Below are positions 43,416-53,896 of a stretch of DNA of 64,000 nucleotides, one piece after another. Below the pieces are notes generated by a model. The model did not search any database and was not told where the DNA came from. It saw only the letters and a program-made list of their open reading frames with translations. Each line of letters begins with the position of its first letter. The first letter of the stretch is position 1. The stretch is from contig QZEE01000003.1 in NCBI GenBank assembly GCA_009917445.1, positions 1 through 64,000 of the forward strand, given 5' to 3'. The DNA comes from a bacterium D16-76 (GTDB lineage: Bacteria; Bacillota; Clostridia; Oscillospirales; Acutalibacteraceae). The translations under genes and the position numbers were made by a program.

Positions 43416-43447
43416 CGGCCATTCATAAAGTATTTACAAAAACAAAC

Positions 43448-43476
43448 TTGACTTTTTCTGACCAAAGTGGTACATT
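43448..43476 (+). promoter_or_regulatory. Heat-shock operon promoter
   Basis: TTGACT (43448-43453) and TACATT (43471-43476) are spaced 17 bases, directly before the CIRCE operator. Confidence 0.7.
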
Positions 43477-43489
43477 ATAGGTAAAGTAG

Positions 43490-43516
43490 TTAGCACTCGT
43501 GAAGTGTGAGTGCTAA
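43490..43516. promoter_or_regulatory. CIRCE operator (HrcA binding site)
   Basis: TTAGCACTC (43490-43498) and GAGTGCTAA (43508-43516) are perfect CIRCE arms with a nine-base spacer. HrcA binds here and represses the operon until heat stress. Confidence 0.97.
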
Positions 43517-43539
43517 CAGCCGGGAAAGAGGTGGGCGCG

Positions 43540-44571
43540 ATGGATCTGACCCAGCGGCAGGAACGTGTACTTTCCTGCGTAGTGGCCGGGTACAGCCGTA
43601 CCGGCGAGCCGGTAGGCTCTAAGGCGGTGGCGCAGGAGCTGGGGGTTTCCTCGGCTACGGTGCGCAACGAGATGGCCGGGCTTATTGAGCTGGGGCTTTT
43701 GGAGCAGCCTCACACCTCGGCCGGGCGGGTGCCCTCCCAGCGGGGGTACCGGGAATATGTGGACCGGCTGATGCCCCCTTGGCCTTTGGAAGAAGGGGAA
43801 AAGCGGGAGATGGACTCGGCCCTGCTGGGCAGCGCCTATGACCAGGAGGCTTTGCTGCTGGGGGCGGCGCAGCTGTTGGCAGAGTCTACCCGGTGCGCGG
43901 CGGTGGCCACTACCCCCAGCGGGGCCCAGGCAGTGGTAAAGGCGGTGCAGTTTGTGCAGACGGCCCGGCGCACGGCTATGCTGATCCTGCTGAGCTCGGC
44001 GGGGACTATGAAGACCCGGGTCTTCCGGTGCGATTTTGACCTGACGCCAGAGCTTATCCAGCTTTACTTCCGGGTGTTTAACCAACGGGTGGCCGGCAGG
44101 GAGGTGGCGGGCATCACCCCGGCCTTTGCCCAGTCTATGGCGGCCTCTTTGGGGGAGATGTATGTGCTTTTGGGCCCGCCCCTGCAGGCCCTGCTGGAAG
44201 CCGCCCGGGACACCGCCTGCACCCAGGTGCTGGTGAATGGCCAGCTGAACCTGCTGCTTTACCCAGAGCTGGGGCACCGGGGCATACGCCGGGTGCTGGA
44301 TTTTTTGGAGCGGGGGGAAGGGCTTGCGGGCCTTTTGGCGGCAAAGCCCGGCAGGGTCAAGGTGCTGATTGGCAAAGAGGCTGGGTACGACGAGCTGGAG
44401 GATTTGACCCTTGCGGTGGCCCGCTATAAGGTGGCCGGGCAGGACGCGGGCAGCATCGGGACGGTGGGGCCTGTGCGGACGGATTACCCCAAGTTGACAG
44501 CGGTTTTGGAATACCTCTCTGGGCAGGTGGGGCGCATGCTCACCGGGCTTATGGCAGAGGGGCAGGAGTAA
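43540..44571 (+). CDS. hrcA: Heat-inducible transcription repressor HrcA, 343 residues
   Basis: The winged-helix N-terminus (LSCVVAGYSRTGEPVGSKAV and SSATVRNEMAGLIELGLLEQ, then HTSAGRVPSQRGYR) is typical of HrcA, followed by the GAF-like dimer domain. It represses grpE-dnaK through the CIRCE site directly upstream, so the operon is autoregulated. The ATG at 43540 after GAGGTG is chosen; the longer frame would start inside CIRCE. Confidence 0.94.
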   Translation: MDLTQRQERVLSCVVAGYSRTGEPVGSKAVAQELGVSSATVRNEMAGLIELGLLEQPHTSAGRVPSQRGYREYVDRLMPPWPLEEGEKREMDSALLGSAYDQEALLLGAAQLLAESTRCAAVATTPSGAQAVVKAVQFVQTARRTAMLILLSSAGTMKTRVFRCDFDLTPELIQLYFRVFNQRVAGREVAGITPAFAQSMAASLGEMYVLLGPPLQALLEAARDTACTQVLVNGQLNLLLYPELGHRGIRRVLDFLERGEGLAGLLAAKPGRVKVLIGKEAGYDELEDLTLAVARYKVAGQDAGSIGTVGPVRTDYPKLTAVLEYLSGQVGRMLTGLMAEGQE

Positions 44572-44647
44572 GGCAGAAGGTTTTGCCCGATAATAATAGA
44601 GAACCCGCCGCCGGCCGGACCGGGGGCAGAAAGGAAGCAGGAGGATT

Positions 44648-45184
44648 ATGGATCAGGAACAAAAGCAGCCCCAGCAGGAAGCAGAGGTAGAAGAGGGGCA
44701 GGGTCAGGAACAACCGGTGGAGGCCCAGGAAGCGCCGGGGGAAAGCGAATTGGAAAAGCTGCGGGCCGAGTTTGAGGCCCACAAGCAGCAGCACCTGCGG
44801 GTGCTGGCCGAGTACGATAATTTCCGCAAGCGCACCCAGAATGAGAAGACGGCCCTTTACAACAACGCGGTGTGCGACACGGTGCAGGCCCTTTTGCCCA
44901 TTGCCGACAACATTGAGCGGGCTTTGGGCCAGGAAAACGCTTCGGCAGAGGATATGCGCAAGGGCGTAGAGATGATCGAGGCCCAGATTATGCAGGCTTT
45001 TGAGAAGCTGGGCATTACAGCATCTGGCGAGGTAGGGGAGGCCTTTGACCCCAACCTCCACAACGCCGTGGCCCATATTGAGGACGGGGGCTTAGGCGAA
45101 AACGTGGTTTCCGCCGTGTTCCAGAAAGGCTACCTTTTGGGCGACCGGGTCGTGCGCTTCGCCATGGTACAGGTGGCTAACTGA
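44648..45184 (+). CDS. grpE: Nucleotide exchange factor GrpE, 178 residues
   Basis: An acidic, Gln/Glu-rich N-terminal tail leads to a coiled coil (LRVLAEYDNFRKRTQNEK) and the C-terminal beta-wing domain (GEAFDPNLHNAVAHIED and GYLLGDRVVRFAMVQVAN). GrpE releases ADP from DnaK. It lies between hrcA and dnaK and is separated from dnaK by repeat copy D. Confidence 0.94.
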   Translation: MDQEQKQPQQEAEVEEGQGQEQPVEAQEAPGESELEKLRAEFEAHKQQHLRVLAEYDNFRKRTQNEKTALYNNAVCDTVQALLPIADNIERALGQENASAEDMRKGVEMIEAQIMQAFEKLGITASGEVGEAFDPNLHNAVAHIEDGGLGENVVSAVFQKGYLLGDRVVRFAMVQVAN

Positions 45185-45285
45185 GGGCCTCCGGCAAGGC
45201 CGTCCCCGACGGCTTAGGGCGTTGCCCTAAGAACCCACAAGGGGGCTGTGAGCCCCCTTGACCCCCACGCTTCGCTTCTTGGGGG
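45183..45285 (-). repeat. Dispersed intergenic repeat, copy D (inverted)
   Basis: On the minus strand the copy starts AAGAAGCGAAGCGTGGG and continues through AAGGGGGCTCACAGCCCCCTT and CTTAGGGCAACGCCCTAAG modules. It lies within the heat-shock operon between grpE and dnaK and must be transcribed as part of the mRNA, forming strong hairpins. Confidence 0.72.
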
Positions 45286-45351
45286 GTATAAGTAAGGTTA
45301 TTGGCAGGTTTTTAAAAATATAGAATATCTTATATAAGCGAGGTAATTACA

Positions 45352-47196
<1,845 letters not shown>

Positions 47197-47212
47197 AACA
47201 GGCCAAAATAAG

Positions 47213-47248
47213 AAACGGACGGCAGTTAGCGGGCTGCCGTCCGTTTTT
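47213..47248 (+). terminator. Terminator after dnaK
   Basis: AAACGGACGGCAG (47213-47225) and CTGCCGTCCGTTT (47234-47246), followed by TTT, end the heat-shock transcript. Confidence 0.88.
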
Positions 47249-47261
47249 ATAGGCTGAGGGC

Positions 47262-47438
47262 AAAGAAGCGAAGCGTGGGAGTCCAGAGGGCCTATGGCCC
47301 TTTGGTGGGGGTCTTGGGGGCGAAGCCCACAAGTGGGGGCAGGGGCAAAGCCCCTGGGTCTTGCCGCAGGCGCGACCTTTGCGCCGGAGGCTCTACAAGC
47401 GTGAGCGGGGTTTGGGGCATTAGCCCCAAGGTCTTGTG
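47262..47438 (+). repeat. Dispersed intergenic repeat, copy B
   Basis: AAGAAGCGAAGCGTGGGAG, GTCCAGAGGGCC, GGCCCTTTGGTGGGGGTC and GGGGGCGAAGCCC modules appear in the same order as in copy A, ending in GGGGC-N-GCCCCAAGGTCTT. It is the most complete copy together with A and C. Confidence 0.78.
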
Positions 47439-47455
47439 AAATCATAGAAAGTTTT

Positions 47456-48067
47456 TTATGACAGCATGGCCCGGAGGCGTTCGTACCACTCGACCAGTTT
47501 AAATTCTACTTGGTACTTTTGGGGATGCTCTACGATGTCCCGCTGGCTTTCAGGCAGGGCCGAAAGGACGTCCTCCGCCTCGCTGGCGGCGGGCAGGCAC
47601 AGGGCGGGGAAGACCACGCACCACCAGTTGCGGCCTTTGCCTTCGCCGATGGTGACACGTAAGGTCCTGTATGTACCGGCGGGCAGGGAGAAGGTTTCGT
47701 AGTCCCGGGTGGGGAAATACATGTCGGTCACCTGGGCTTTGGCGGTGGGGGGGAAGCCGTTGGCCTGCAGGGTGCGGTTGGCGGCCTGGGTGATGGACTG
47801 GAGATGGGTGCAGATGGCGAAGTTGGCGTCCTCCATGGCCTGGGCGCCGGTGTACCAGGCGGCGGATTGGGCCAGGATGGCGTCGCGGACTTGAAGTTTT
47901 ACGGCCTGGTCGGCGGGGGAATTGGAGTTAGCCACCACGTGGAGGCGTATAATATTCTGGGGCAGCTGCTGGGAGGCGGCGGCAAAGGGGAAAAAGCTGC
48001 CCAGGGCCGCCAGGAGGAAGCCGCAGAGAAGGGCTTTTGCTAAGGTGCGTTTGGCTGTGTTTGACAT
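47456..48067 (-). CDS. spoIIR: Stage II sporulation protein R, 203 residues
   Basis: A signal sequence (LLCGFLLAALGSFFPFAAA) precedes the conserved SpoIIR domain (NIIRLHVVANSNSPADQAVK, NRTLQANGF, FPTRDYETFSLPAGTYRTLR, NWWCVVFPALC). SpoIIR is made in the forespore and triggers SpoIIGA to process pro-sigma-E in the mother cell. Its presence indicates an endospore-forming lineage. It converges on dnaK. Confidence 0.93.
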   Translation of the reverse strand: MSNTAKRTLAKALLCGFLLAALGSFFPFAAASQQLPQNIIRLHVVANSNSPADQAVKLQVRDAILAQSAAWYTGAQAMEDANFAICTHLQSITQAANRTLQANGFPPTAKAQVTDMYFPTRDYETFSLPAGTYRTLRVTIGEGKGRNWWCVVFPALCLPAASEAEDVLSALPESQRDIVEHPQKYQVEFKLVEWYERLRAMLS

Positions 48068-48150
48068 GGGGGTACCGTCCTTTCCTGTTTTCGAGGAAAG
48101 TATGGGCGGTTTTTGCGGGGCTATACAACGGAAGAAAAGGAGGAAGGAAA

Positions 48151-48987
48151 ATGCTGGAAGTGATCGCGGACGGGGTGCTGGACGCCTTAAAGTCCCTGCC
48201 GTTTTTGTTTGGGGCGTACTGGCTGATGGAGTTTTTGGAGCACCGGCGGGGCGGGGGGCAGCCGCTGCTGCAAAGGCTGGGGCCCTTGGGGGGCGCGCTG
48301 CTGGGGTGCGTGCCCCAGTGCGGGTTTTCGGTGGCGGCGGCCAATTTGTACGCGGCCCGGTACATTACCCCGGGCACGCTGCTGGCGGTGTTTTTGGCCA
48401 CCAGCGACGAGGCGGTGCTGATTTTGCTTTCCCAGCCCCAGGCCTGGGGGGAGATCGCGAAGCTTTTGGGGGTGAAGCTGCTGGCGGCGGGGGCCTTTGG
48501 GTTTTTGGCAGACCTGGTTTTGGGCCGGTGCTTCCACGGGCCGGACTCGCCGGACGCCCACCCTTTATGCCAGGAGGCCCACTGCGGCTGCGGGGGCCAC
48601 GGCACGGTAAAGCCTGCCCTGAAGCACACCTTGCAGATCTTCCTTTTCCTGGTGGGGGTAAATGTGCTGCTGGGGCTGGCGATCTATGGGGTGGGGGAAG
48701 AGGCGCTGTCGCGGGTGCTGCTGACGGGCAGCGTATGGCAGCCGCTGCTGGCGGGGCTGGTGGGGTTTATTCCCAACTGCGCGGCTTCGGTTTTGCTGAC
48801 GGAGCTGTATTTGAGCGGGGCGCTGTCTTTTGGGTCGGCGGTGGCGGGGCTGTGCACCGGGGCCGGGCTGGGGCTGGCGGTGCTGTTCCGGATGAACCGG
48901 CCCCAGGGGCAGAATTTTGCCCTGGCCGGGGCCCTGTACGGGGCGGCGGTGGTGACAGGGGGGCTGTGCAACTGGCTGCTGGGGTGA
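48151..48987 (+). CDS. ArsP_2-family putative metal/arsenic transporter, 278 residues
   Basis: This polytopic protein has two homologous halves, each with a GCVPQCGFSVAAANLYAARY or GFIPNCAASVLLTELYLSGA block, matching the putative manganese/arsenic efflux family (PF11449). The central loop carries a His/Cys-rich stretch (CQEAHCGCGGHG) that may bind metal. The ATG at 48151 follows AAGGAGGAA; the longer upstream open frame overlaps the divergent spoIIR promoter region. Confidence 0.8.
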   Translation: MLEVIADGVLDALKSLPFLFGAYWLMEFLEHRRGGGQPLLQRLGPLGGALLGCVPQCGFSVAAANLYAARYITPGTLLAVFLATSDEAVLILLSQPQAWGEIAKLLGVKLLAAGAFGFLADLVLGRCFHGPDSPDAHPLCQEAHCGCGGHGTVKPALKHTLQIFLFLVGVNVLLGLAIYGVGEEALSRVLLTGSVWQPLLAGLVGFIPNCAASVLLTELYLSGALSFGSAVAGLCTGAGLGLAVLFRMNRPQGQNFALAGALYGAAVVTGGLCNWLLG

Positions 48988-49251
48988 GGGGGATCCCTGT
49001 GCAGAAAGCCCCTTTTCTTTTGCCTGTGGGGCGGATTTTTACACAGGATGGAAAAACGGGCCGACGCGCTTCCCCTTTGGGTGGTTTTGTGCTATACTAA
49101 ACCCATGCTGTGGGCTTTGTATGCTGGGAGCCGGTTCGGCCTGTACCTGCGGGGCGGGACTGATACCGGGGGCTATACCCGGCCATACTAGGCCTGTGGC
49201 AAATAATCGCGCTGTATCCTGAAAACAGGAACGGCAGTGGAGGTAATGATG
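48988..49251 (+). other. Promoter and structured leader of the ECF/coaX operon
   Basis: An extended -10 (TGTGCTATACT near 49090) could start a leader of about 140 bases with stems such as AGCCGGTTCGGCC and CCGGGGGCTATACCCGG. The shape suggests cis regulation, but I could not assign a known riboswitch class. Confidence 0.35.
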
Positions 49252-49926
49252 ATGTACACAAAAACGTCCCACCGGTCCGGGTCCATGCGGGAGCTGACGC
49301 TTACCGCGCTGTTCGCGGCCATCTTGCTGCTGATGGCCTTTACGCCTTTGGGGCTGATCGACCTGCCGCTGATCAAGGCCACGATTTTGCATGTGCCGGT
49401 GGTAATTGGCTCGGTAGTGCTGGGCCCCAAGCGGGGGGCTGGGCTGGGGGCGCTGTTCGGGCTTGTGAGCCTGTGGAAGAACACCATGGCCCCCAGCCTG
49501 CTGAGCTTTGCCTTTTCGCCCTTTGTGCCTTTGCCGGGGTCGGCAAGGGGCAGCTTGTGGGCGCTGGTCATCTGCTTTGTGCCCCGCATTTTGACGGGGG
49601 TGGCGCCCTGGTTCGTGTTTATGGGGGCTTCGAAGCTTACCCGGGGGAAGGCCTGGGGGCGCGGCGCGGGCTATGTGCTGGCCGGGGCTGCGGGGGCGGT
49701 GGTGAACACCGCGCTGGTCATGGGCACTATGGGGCTGGTTTTAGGCGAGGCTTTTGCGGTGGCCCAGGGCATCCCCCAGGGGCTGGTAGGCGGGGCTGTT
49801 TGGGGCATTGTGCTGGCAAACGGCGTGCCGGAGGCTTTGGCGGCCGCGGTGCTGTGCGGCGCGGTGTGCATGGGGCTTGACCGGGCGGGAATCTTAAAAA
49901 ACAGGGAAGGGGAGGCAAGGGCATGA
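49252..49926 (+). CDS. ECF transporter S component, probably for pantothenate, 224 residues
   Basis: Six membrane helices and the N-terminal RELTLTALFAAILLLMAFTP are typical of ECF S components; KATILHVPVVIGSVVLGPKR and GLVSLWKNTMAPS follow. The gene overlaps the pantothenate kinase gene by four bases (ATGA), making pantothenate the likely vitamin. Three adjacent ATG codons follow GGAGG; the third, with eight bases spacing, is chosen. Energising ECF ATPases must be encoded elsewhere. Confidence 0.85.
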   Translation: MYTKTSHRSGSMRELTLTALFAAILLLMAFTPLGLIDLPLIKATILHVPVVIGSVVLGPKRGAGLGALFGLVSLWKNTMAPSLLSFAFSPFVPLPGSARGSLWALVICFVPRILTGVAPWFVFMGASKLTRGKAWGRGAGYVLAGAAGAVVNTALVMGTMGLVLGEAFAVAQGIPQGLVGGAVWGIVLANGVPEALAAAVLCGAVCMGLDRAGILKNREGEARA

Positions 49927-50690
49927 TACTGGCGATTGACATTGGGAACACCAACACGGTGCTGGGGTGCTGGCAGGGGGACAGCCTGCTGTTTACCCTG
50001 CGCATACGCAGCGACCGCCACAAGACGGCGGATGAGTACGGCTTGCTGCTGGACGGGCTTTTGAACCGGCAGGGGGTAGACCCCCGGGCTTTGGAGGGGG
50101 GCATCCTTTCCAGCGTGGTGCCGGAGCTGCGCACGGTGATGGCCCAGGCGGCGGAAGCCTTGACGGGGAAGAAGTTCCTGGTGGTGGGCTCGGGCATTAA
50201 GACCGGGCTGGACATACGCATTGACGACCCGGCCAAGCTGGGGGCCGACCTGGTGGTGGACGCGGTGGCGGCTTTGGCGGAATACGCGCCGCCGCTGGCG
50301 ATCTTTGACATGGGCACGGCCACGACCCTTTCGGTGGTGGGCCGGTCTGGGACGTACCTGGGGGGCATGATCATCCCGGGGCTGCGGGTGTCGGTGGACG
50401 CCTTGAGCGCCCGGGCGGCGCAGCTGCCCTACATCCACCTGGGGCCGCCGGAAAAGGTCATTGGCGGCAACACCGTGGAGTGCATGCAGGCCGGGGCCAT
50501 CTACGGCAGCGCCGCTATGGTGGACGGGCTGATCGACCGGGTGGAAGAGGCATTGGGGGAGAAGGTCACGGCCATAGCCACCGGGGGGCTGATGACCATT
50601 GTGCACCCTTACTGCAAGCGGGAGGTCCACTATGAGCCGGACTTGCTTTTGAAGGGGCTGGGGATCCTTTATAAGAAAAATTGCCGGTAG
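49923..50690 (+). CDS. coaX: Type III pantothenate kinase, 255 residues
   Basis: Type III signatures are present: LAIDIGNTNTVLGCW (phosphate-binding), GADLVVDAVAAL, IFDMGTATTLSVV and MIIPGLRVSVDALSARAAQL. It phosphorylates pantothenate, the first step of coenzyme A synthesis. It is translationally coupled to the ECF S-component gene and followed by a perfect terminator. Confidence 0.94.
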   Translation: MILAIDIGNTNTVLGCWQGDSLLFTLRIRSDRHKTADEYGLLLDGLLNRQGVDPRALEGGILSSVVPELRTVMAQAAEALTGKKFLVVGSGIKTGLDIRIDDPAKLGADLVVDAVAALAEYAPPLAIFDMGTATTLSVVGRSGTYLGGMIIPGLRVSVDALSARAAQLPYIHLGPPEKVIGGNTVECMQAGAIYGSAAMVDGLIDRVEEALGEKVTAIATGGLMTIVHPYCKREVHYEPDLLLKGLGILYKKNCR

Positions 50691-50709
50691 CGCTTTGCGC
50701 GGGCAGGAA

Positions 50710-50749
50710 GAGAGGGGCGGGATTTCGGAAATCCCGCCCCTCTCTTTTT
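50710..50749 (+). terminator. Long perfect terminator hairpin
   Basis: Arms of 16 bases, GAGAGGGGCGGGATTT (50710-50725) and AAATCCCGCCCCTCTC (50729-50744), run into TTTTT. Confidence 0.92.
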
Positions 50750-50816
50750 GCCGCGCCCTGCCCGGCAGAGGTACGCTCGGTAAGCCTTCTATTTTTCTTC
50801 TTTCCTGGTACGGCCC

Positions 50817-52514
50817 CTATTGGGCCGGGTCCCCTTTGGCTTTTTGCCGGTTGATGGCGCAGATAATGCCCTTGATGGAGGCAATGCTGATATTGCTGTC
50901 CATGCCCACCCCAAAGGCCACCTGGCTGCCGTGGCGCAGCTGGATGTAGGACACGGCTTTGGAATCTGCGCCGCTGGACACGGCGTGCTCGCTGTAGGAG
51001 ACAAACTCATATTCGGTAAGGCCCACGGTGCGCAGGGCGTTGAAAAAAGCATCGATGGGGCCGTTGCCTTTGCCGCTGATGGGCTGGGTATGGTGGTCGA
51101 AGCGCAGGGTGCCTTCAAAGTCCACCACCACCTGGCCCTGGCCGATATCCTCGGCGAAGATTTTGTAGGTCAACAGGTTATAGGGGCGGTGTATTTCCAG
51201 GTACTCCTTTTTGAAGATGTCAAAGACCTCCCCGGCGCTGATCTCCCGGCCCAGCTGGTCGCACTGGGCTTTTACCAGGGCGCCGAACTCCGGGTGCATG
51301 GCCTTGGGCAGCACATAGCCAAAGTTCTGCCGCATGACAAAGGCCGCGCCGCCCTTGCCGGACTGGCTGTTGATGCGGATGATGGGCTCGTACTGCCGGC
51401 CCAGGTCGGCGGGGTCGATGGCCAGGTAGGGCACCTCCCAGTAGGGGGAGCTGTGCCGGGCCATGTAGTCCACCCCTTTGTTGATGGCATCCTGATGGGA
51501 GCCGGAGAAGGCGGTGAACACCAGCTCGCCGGCGTAGGGGTGGCGGGGGTGCACAGGCATCTGGGTGCACTCCTCGTAGATTTTGCGGATGTGCTTCATG
51601 TTGGAAAAATCCAGCCTGGGGTCTACGCCCTGGGAGTAAAGGTTCATGGCCACGTTCATGATGTCGGCGTTGCCGGTGCGCTCGCCGTTGCCGAAAAGGG
51701 TGCCCTCTACCCGCTGGGCCCCGGCCATAAGGCCCAACTCGGTGGCGGCGGTGCCGGTGCCCCGGTCGTTGTGGGCGTGCAGGCTGATGATGGCGGAATC
51801 CCGGCGCTTCATCTTTTTCAGGCAGTATTCCACCTGGTCGGCGTAGGTGTTGGGGGTGCACAGCTCTACCGTGTTGGGCAGGTTGATAATGGCCTTGTTT
51901 TCCGGGGTGGCCCCCAGCTCTTCCAGCACCCGGTCGCAGATAAGGGCGGCGTTGTCCATTTCGGTGCCGGAAAAGCTTTCGGGGGAATACTCGTAGCGGA
52001 TATGCACATCCTCCCGGGCGGTGAGCCCTTCGGTCAGCCGCCGGATGAGCCGGGCCCCTTCTACGGCAATTTCCGTTACCCCGGCCATATCGGTGCCAAA
52101 GACGACCCGGCGCTGGAGCTCGGAGGTGGAGTTATAAAAATGGATGATGACGTTTTTGGCGCCTTTGATGGCTTCGAAGGTCTTTAGGATCAGGTGTTCG
52201 CGGGCCTGCACCAGCACCTGGACGGTGACGTCGTCGGGGATCAGGCTTTGGTCGATGAGGGCCCGGAGGATCTCGTATTCGGTTTCAGAAGCGGCGGGGA
52301 AGCCGACCTCGATTTCTTTGAAACCGATTTTGCAAAGCATTTGGAAAAAGGCCAGCTTTTGCTCGAGATTCATGGGGTTGACCAGGGCCTGGTTGCCGTC
52401 CCGCAGGTCTACACTGCACCAGATGGGGGCCTGGGTAATGGTCTTATCGGGCCAGGTGCGGGTGGGCAGGGGCTGGGCAGGGAAGGGCTTGTATTTTTTA
52501 TAGCTTTGGTTCAT
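50817..52514 (-). CDS. leuA: 2-isopropylmalate synthase LeuA, 565 residues
   Basis: This is the longer LeuA type. The catalytic barrel begins at APIWCSVDLRDGNQALVNPM, with metal-ligand HAHNDRGTGTAATELG and LFGNGERTGNADI. A C-terminal regulatory domain (FEGTLRFDHHTQPISGKGNG) ends the protein. It condenses acetyl-CoA with 2-oxoisovalerate, the first committed step to leucine. The start is the ATG at 52514, after AAAGGACG; the open frame runs further up through the T-box leader but is not translated. The T-box predicts induction when leucyl-tRNA is uncharged. Confidence 0.94.
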   Translation of the reverse strand: MNQSYKKYKPFPAQPLPTRTWPDKTITQAPIWCSVDLRDGNQALVNPMNLEQKLAFFQMLCKIGFKEIEVGFPAASETEYEILRALIDQSLIPDDVTVQVLVQAREHLILKTFEAIKGAKNVIIHFYNSTSELQRRVVFGTDMAGVTEIAVEGARLIRRLTEGLTAREDVHIRYEYSPESFSGTEMDNAALICDRVLEELGATPENKAIINLPNTVELCTPNTYADQVEYCLKKMKRRDSAIISLHAHNDRGTGTAATELGLMAGAQRVEGTLFGNGERTGNADIMNVAMNLYSQGVDPRLDFSNMKHIRKIYEECTQMPVHPRHPYAGELVFTAFSGSHQDAINKGVDYMARHSSPYWEVPYLAIDPADLGRQYEPIIRINSQSGKGGAAFVMRQNFGYVLPKAMHPEFGALVKAQCDQLGREISAGEVFDIFKKEYLEIHRPYNLLTYKIFAEDIGQGQVVVDFEGTLRFDHHTQPISGKGNGPIDAFFNALRTVGLTEYEFVSYSEHAVSSGADSKAVSYIQLRHGSQVAFGVGMDSNISIASIKGIICAINRQKAKGDPAQ

Positions 52515-52547
52515 AGGGGCATCGTCCTTTCTGGTGGGCTGGGGCAA

Positions 52548-52828
52548 ACAAAAAAGCCCCGGATGCAGAATAGCTCTGCATCCGGGGCGGAAATTACAAG
52601 GTAACTTACGCGGTACCACCCGGTTTTGGCGCATAACGCCCTTTATGGCCTCTAACAAGGCTTGGCGGGTAACGCTGCCAAACGGCCTGCCCTACTAGGG
52701 GCTTTCAAGCAGGCGACTCGGGGATCAGCATACACGCCGGGCGCGCGCCTGCTTCCACCGACCGCAGGCTCTCTGGTGCGCGATTACCGGGCGTCTTCTT
52801 CCCGTCAAAGTCTTTTGTTTCGTATTTT
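52548..52828 (-). promoter_or_regulatory. T-box riboswitch leader of leuA (leucine type)
   Basis: The minus strand shows an AGAGA bulge sequence in stem I and the T-box GGGTGGTACCGCG (around 52609-52621). An intrinsic terminator GCCCCGGATGCAG/CTGCATCCGGGGC with a T-run (52550-52588) precedes leuA. The specifier region reads ATGCTGATCC, giving CTG (Leu) followed by A. Uncharged tRNA-Leu should stabilise the antiterminator. Confidence 0.93.
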
Positions 52829-52834
52829 TTACTT

Positions 52835-52863
52835 ATTATACGGGGGCGCGCCCTGTTTGTCAA
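52835..52863 (-). promoter_or_regulatory. Promoter of the leuA T-box leader
   Basis: On the minus strand TTGACA (52863-52858) and TATAAT (52840-52835), 17 bases apart, form a consensus promoter. Its -35 overlaps the 3' end of the upstream phosphatase-like gene. Confidence 0.9.
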
Positions 52864-53591
52864 GGTTTTTTTTCTGGGTCTTCCCGGTCCCCGTAGGCCC
52901 GCTGGGCGGCTTCCCGGGCCAGGTCGATCACCAGGTGGCCGGGCCCCTCCGGCCCGGCGCCCCCGGGCAGCGTGGCAAAGACCTCCATGACCCCTGAGCG
53001 CATCCACAGGCTGGGGGTGATGCGCACGGAATAGCCGTGGCCGGGCTCACACATCCAGTCGTAAAAAGGGGCCCGGGGCAGGCCGTAGGCAGCCAGCAGG
53101 GCGGTCATGACCCCGGCGTGGGTGCACAGCAGGGCGGTTACGGTGGCCTGGCGGGGCTCGTTTTGGCTGTGGGCCATCAGGTTTTTTACCAGCATCTCAA
53201 AGCCGCTGCACACCCGCTGCACGAACACCGGGCTGCTTTCGCCGCCGGGGGGCGCGGTTTGGCCGCCCCCTTCCATCCACTGGCAAAAGCGGGGATCGCC
53301 CTGCAGCTCTTTGGCGGTTTTGTTTTCCCACTGCCCAAAGTCGCACTCGGCCAGCTCCAGGACGACCTCGGGGTCGGCTTCGGGGTACAGGATTTTCAGG
53401 GTGTCTACGCAGCGGGTGGAGGGGCTTGCGAAAAAGCGGCTGGCCGGGGGGTAGGGGTGCTGCCGCTTCAGCTGGGCCAGCTGGGCGATGGAGCCCATGG
53501 CCAGGGGGGATTCGGTGCGGCCGATATACCGGCCTTCCAGGTTGCCTTCGCAGGGCATATTGCGGATGAGATGGATTACGTAGGATTTCAT
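52860..53591 (-). CDS. Histidine-phosphatase-superfamily protein with altered catalytic motif, 243 residues
   Basis: The fold matches phosphoglycerate-mutase-like phosphatases: YVIHLIRNMPCEGNLEGRYI aligns with the RHG start, FFASPSTRCVDTLKIL with the second Arg block, and LLCTHAGVMTALL with the downstream His. The RHG motif, whose His becomes phosphorylated, reads RNM here, so the usual nucleophile is missing. Either the enzyme is inactive or regulatory, or another residue substitutes. The ATG follows AAGGAGG. It lies upstream of the leuA leader, whose promoter overlaps its 3' end. Confidence 0.78.
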   Translation of the reverse strand: MKSYVIHLIRNMPCEGNLEGRYIGRTESPLAMGSIAQLAQLKRQHPYPPASRFFASPSTRCVDTLKILYPEADPEVVLELAECDFGQWENKTAKELQGDPRFCQWMEGGGQTAPPGGESSPVFVQRVCSGFEMLVKNLMAHSQNEPRQATVTALLCTHAGVMTALLAAYGLPRAPFYDWMCEPGHGYSVRITPSLWMRSGVMEVFATLPGGAGPEGPGHLVIDLAREAAQRAYGDREDPEKKP

Positions 53592-53896
53592 GACTTCCTC
53601 CTTTATATAGGCTTCTTGTAAAAAAATCACGCAATTTTTAGAAAATAGGAAAAATATATTATGGTTTTATGGGAGGCACCTGTATTCGGAAAACCAAGGT
53701 AAATACTGGCTTTTTTTAGGGTGGGGGCCCTGCTTAATTCTTTTAAGAAAGGATGGAAAAGCGAATTGTACAAAAAATTACTGTAGAATTATGCAGAATT
53801 TACACTTTACTTTAGTTTTCACCTGTCCTATAATTATGGTGGGAAGCGTCTTTGTTTTCTATCCTCATAGGATAGGGGCACAGGCACGATAACCCT
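53592..53896. other. AT-rich intergenic region with promoters
   Basis: Rightward TTTACT and TATAAT with 17-base spacing precede the small membrane ORF, and a CTATCC-TCAT-AGGATAG hairpin lies in the leader. No other gene is evident. Confidence 0.4.

Noticed and set aside
47922-49100. 392-codon rightward frame over the ArsP_2-type gene
   Set aside because: It is a Gly/Ala/Arg-rich off-frame reading of the transporter gene, whose own frame has regular membrane helices and a good ribosome binding site.
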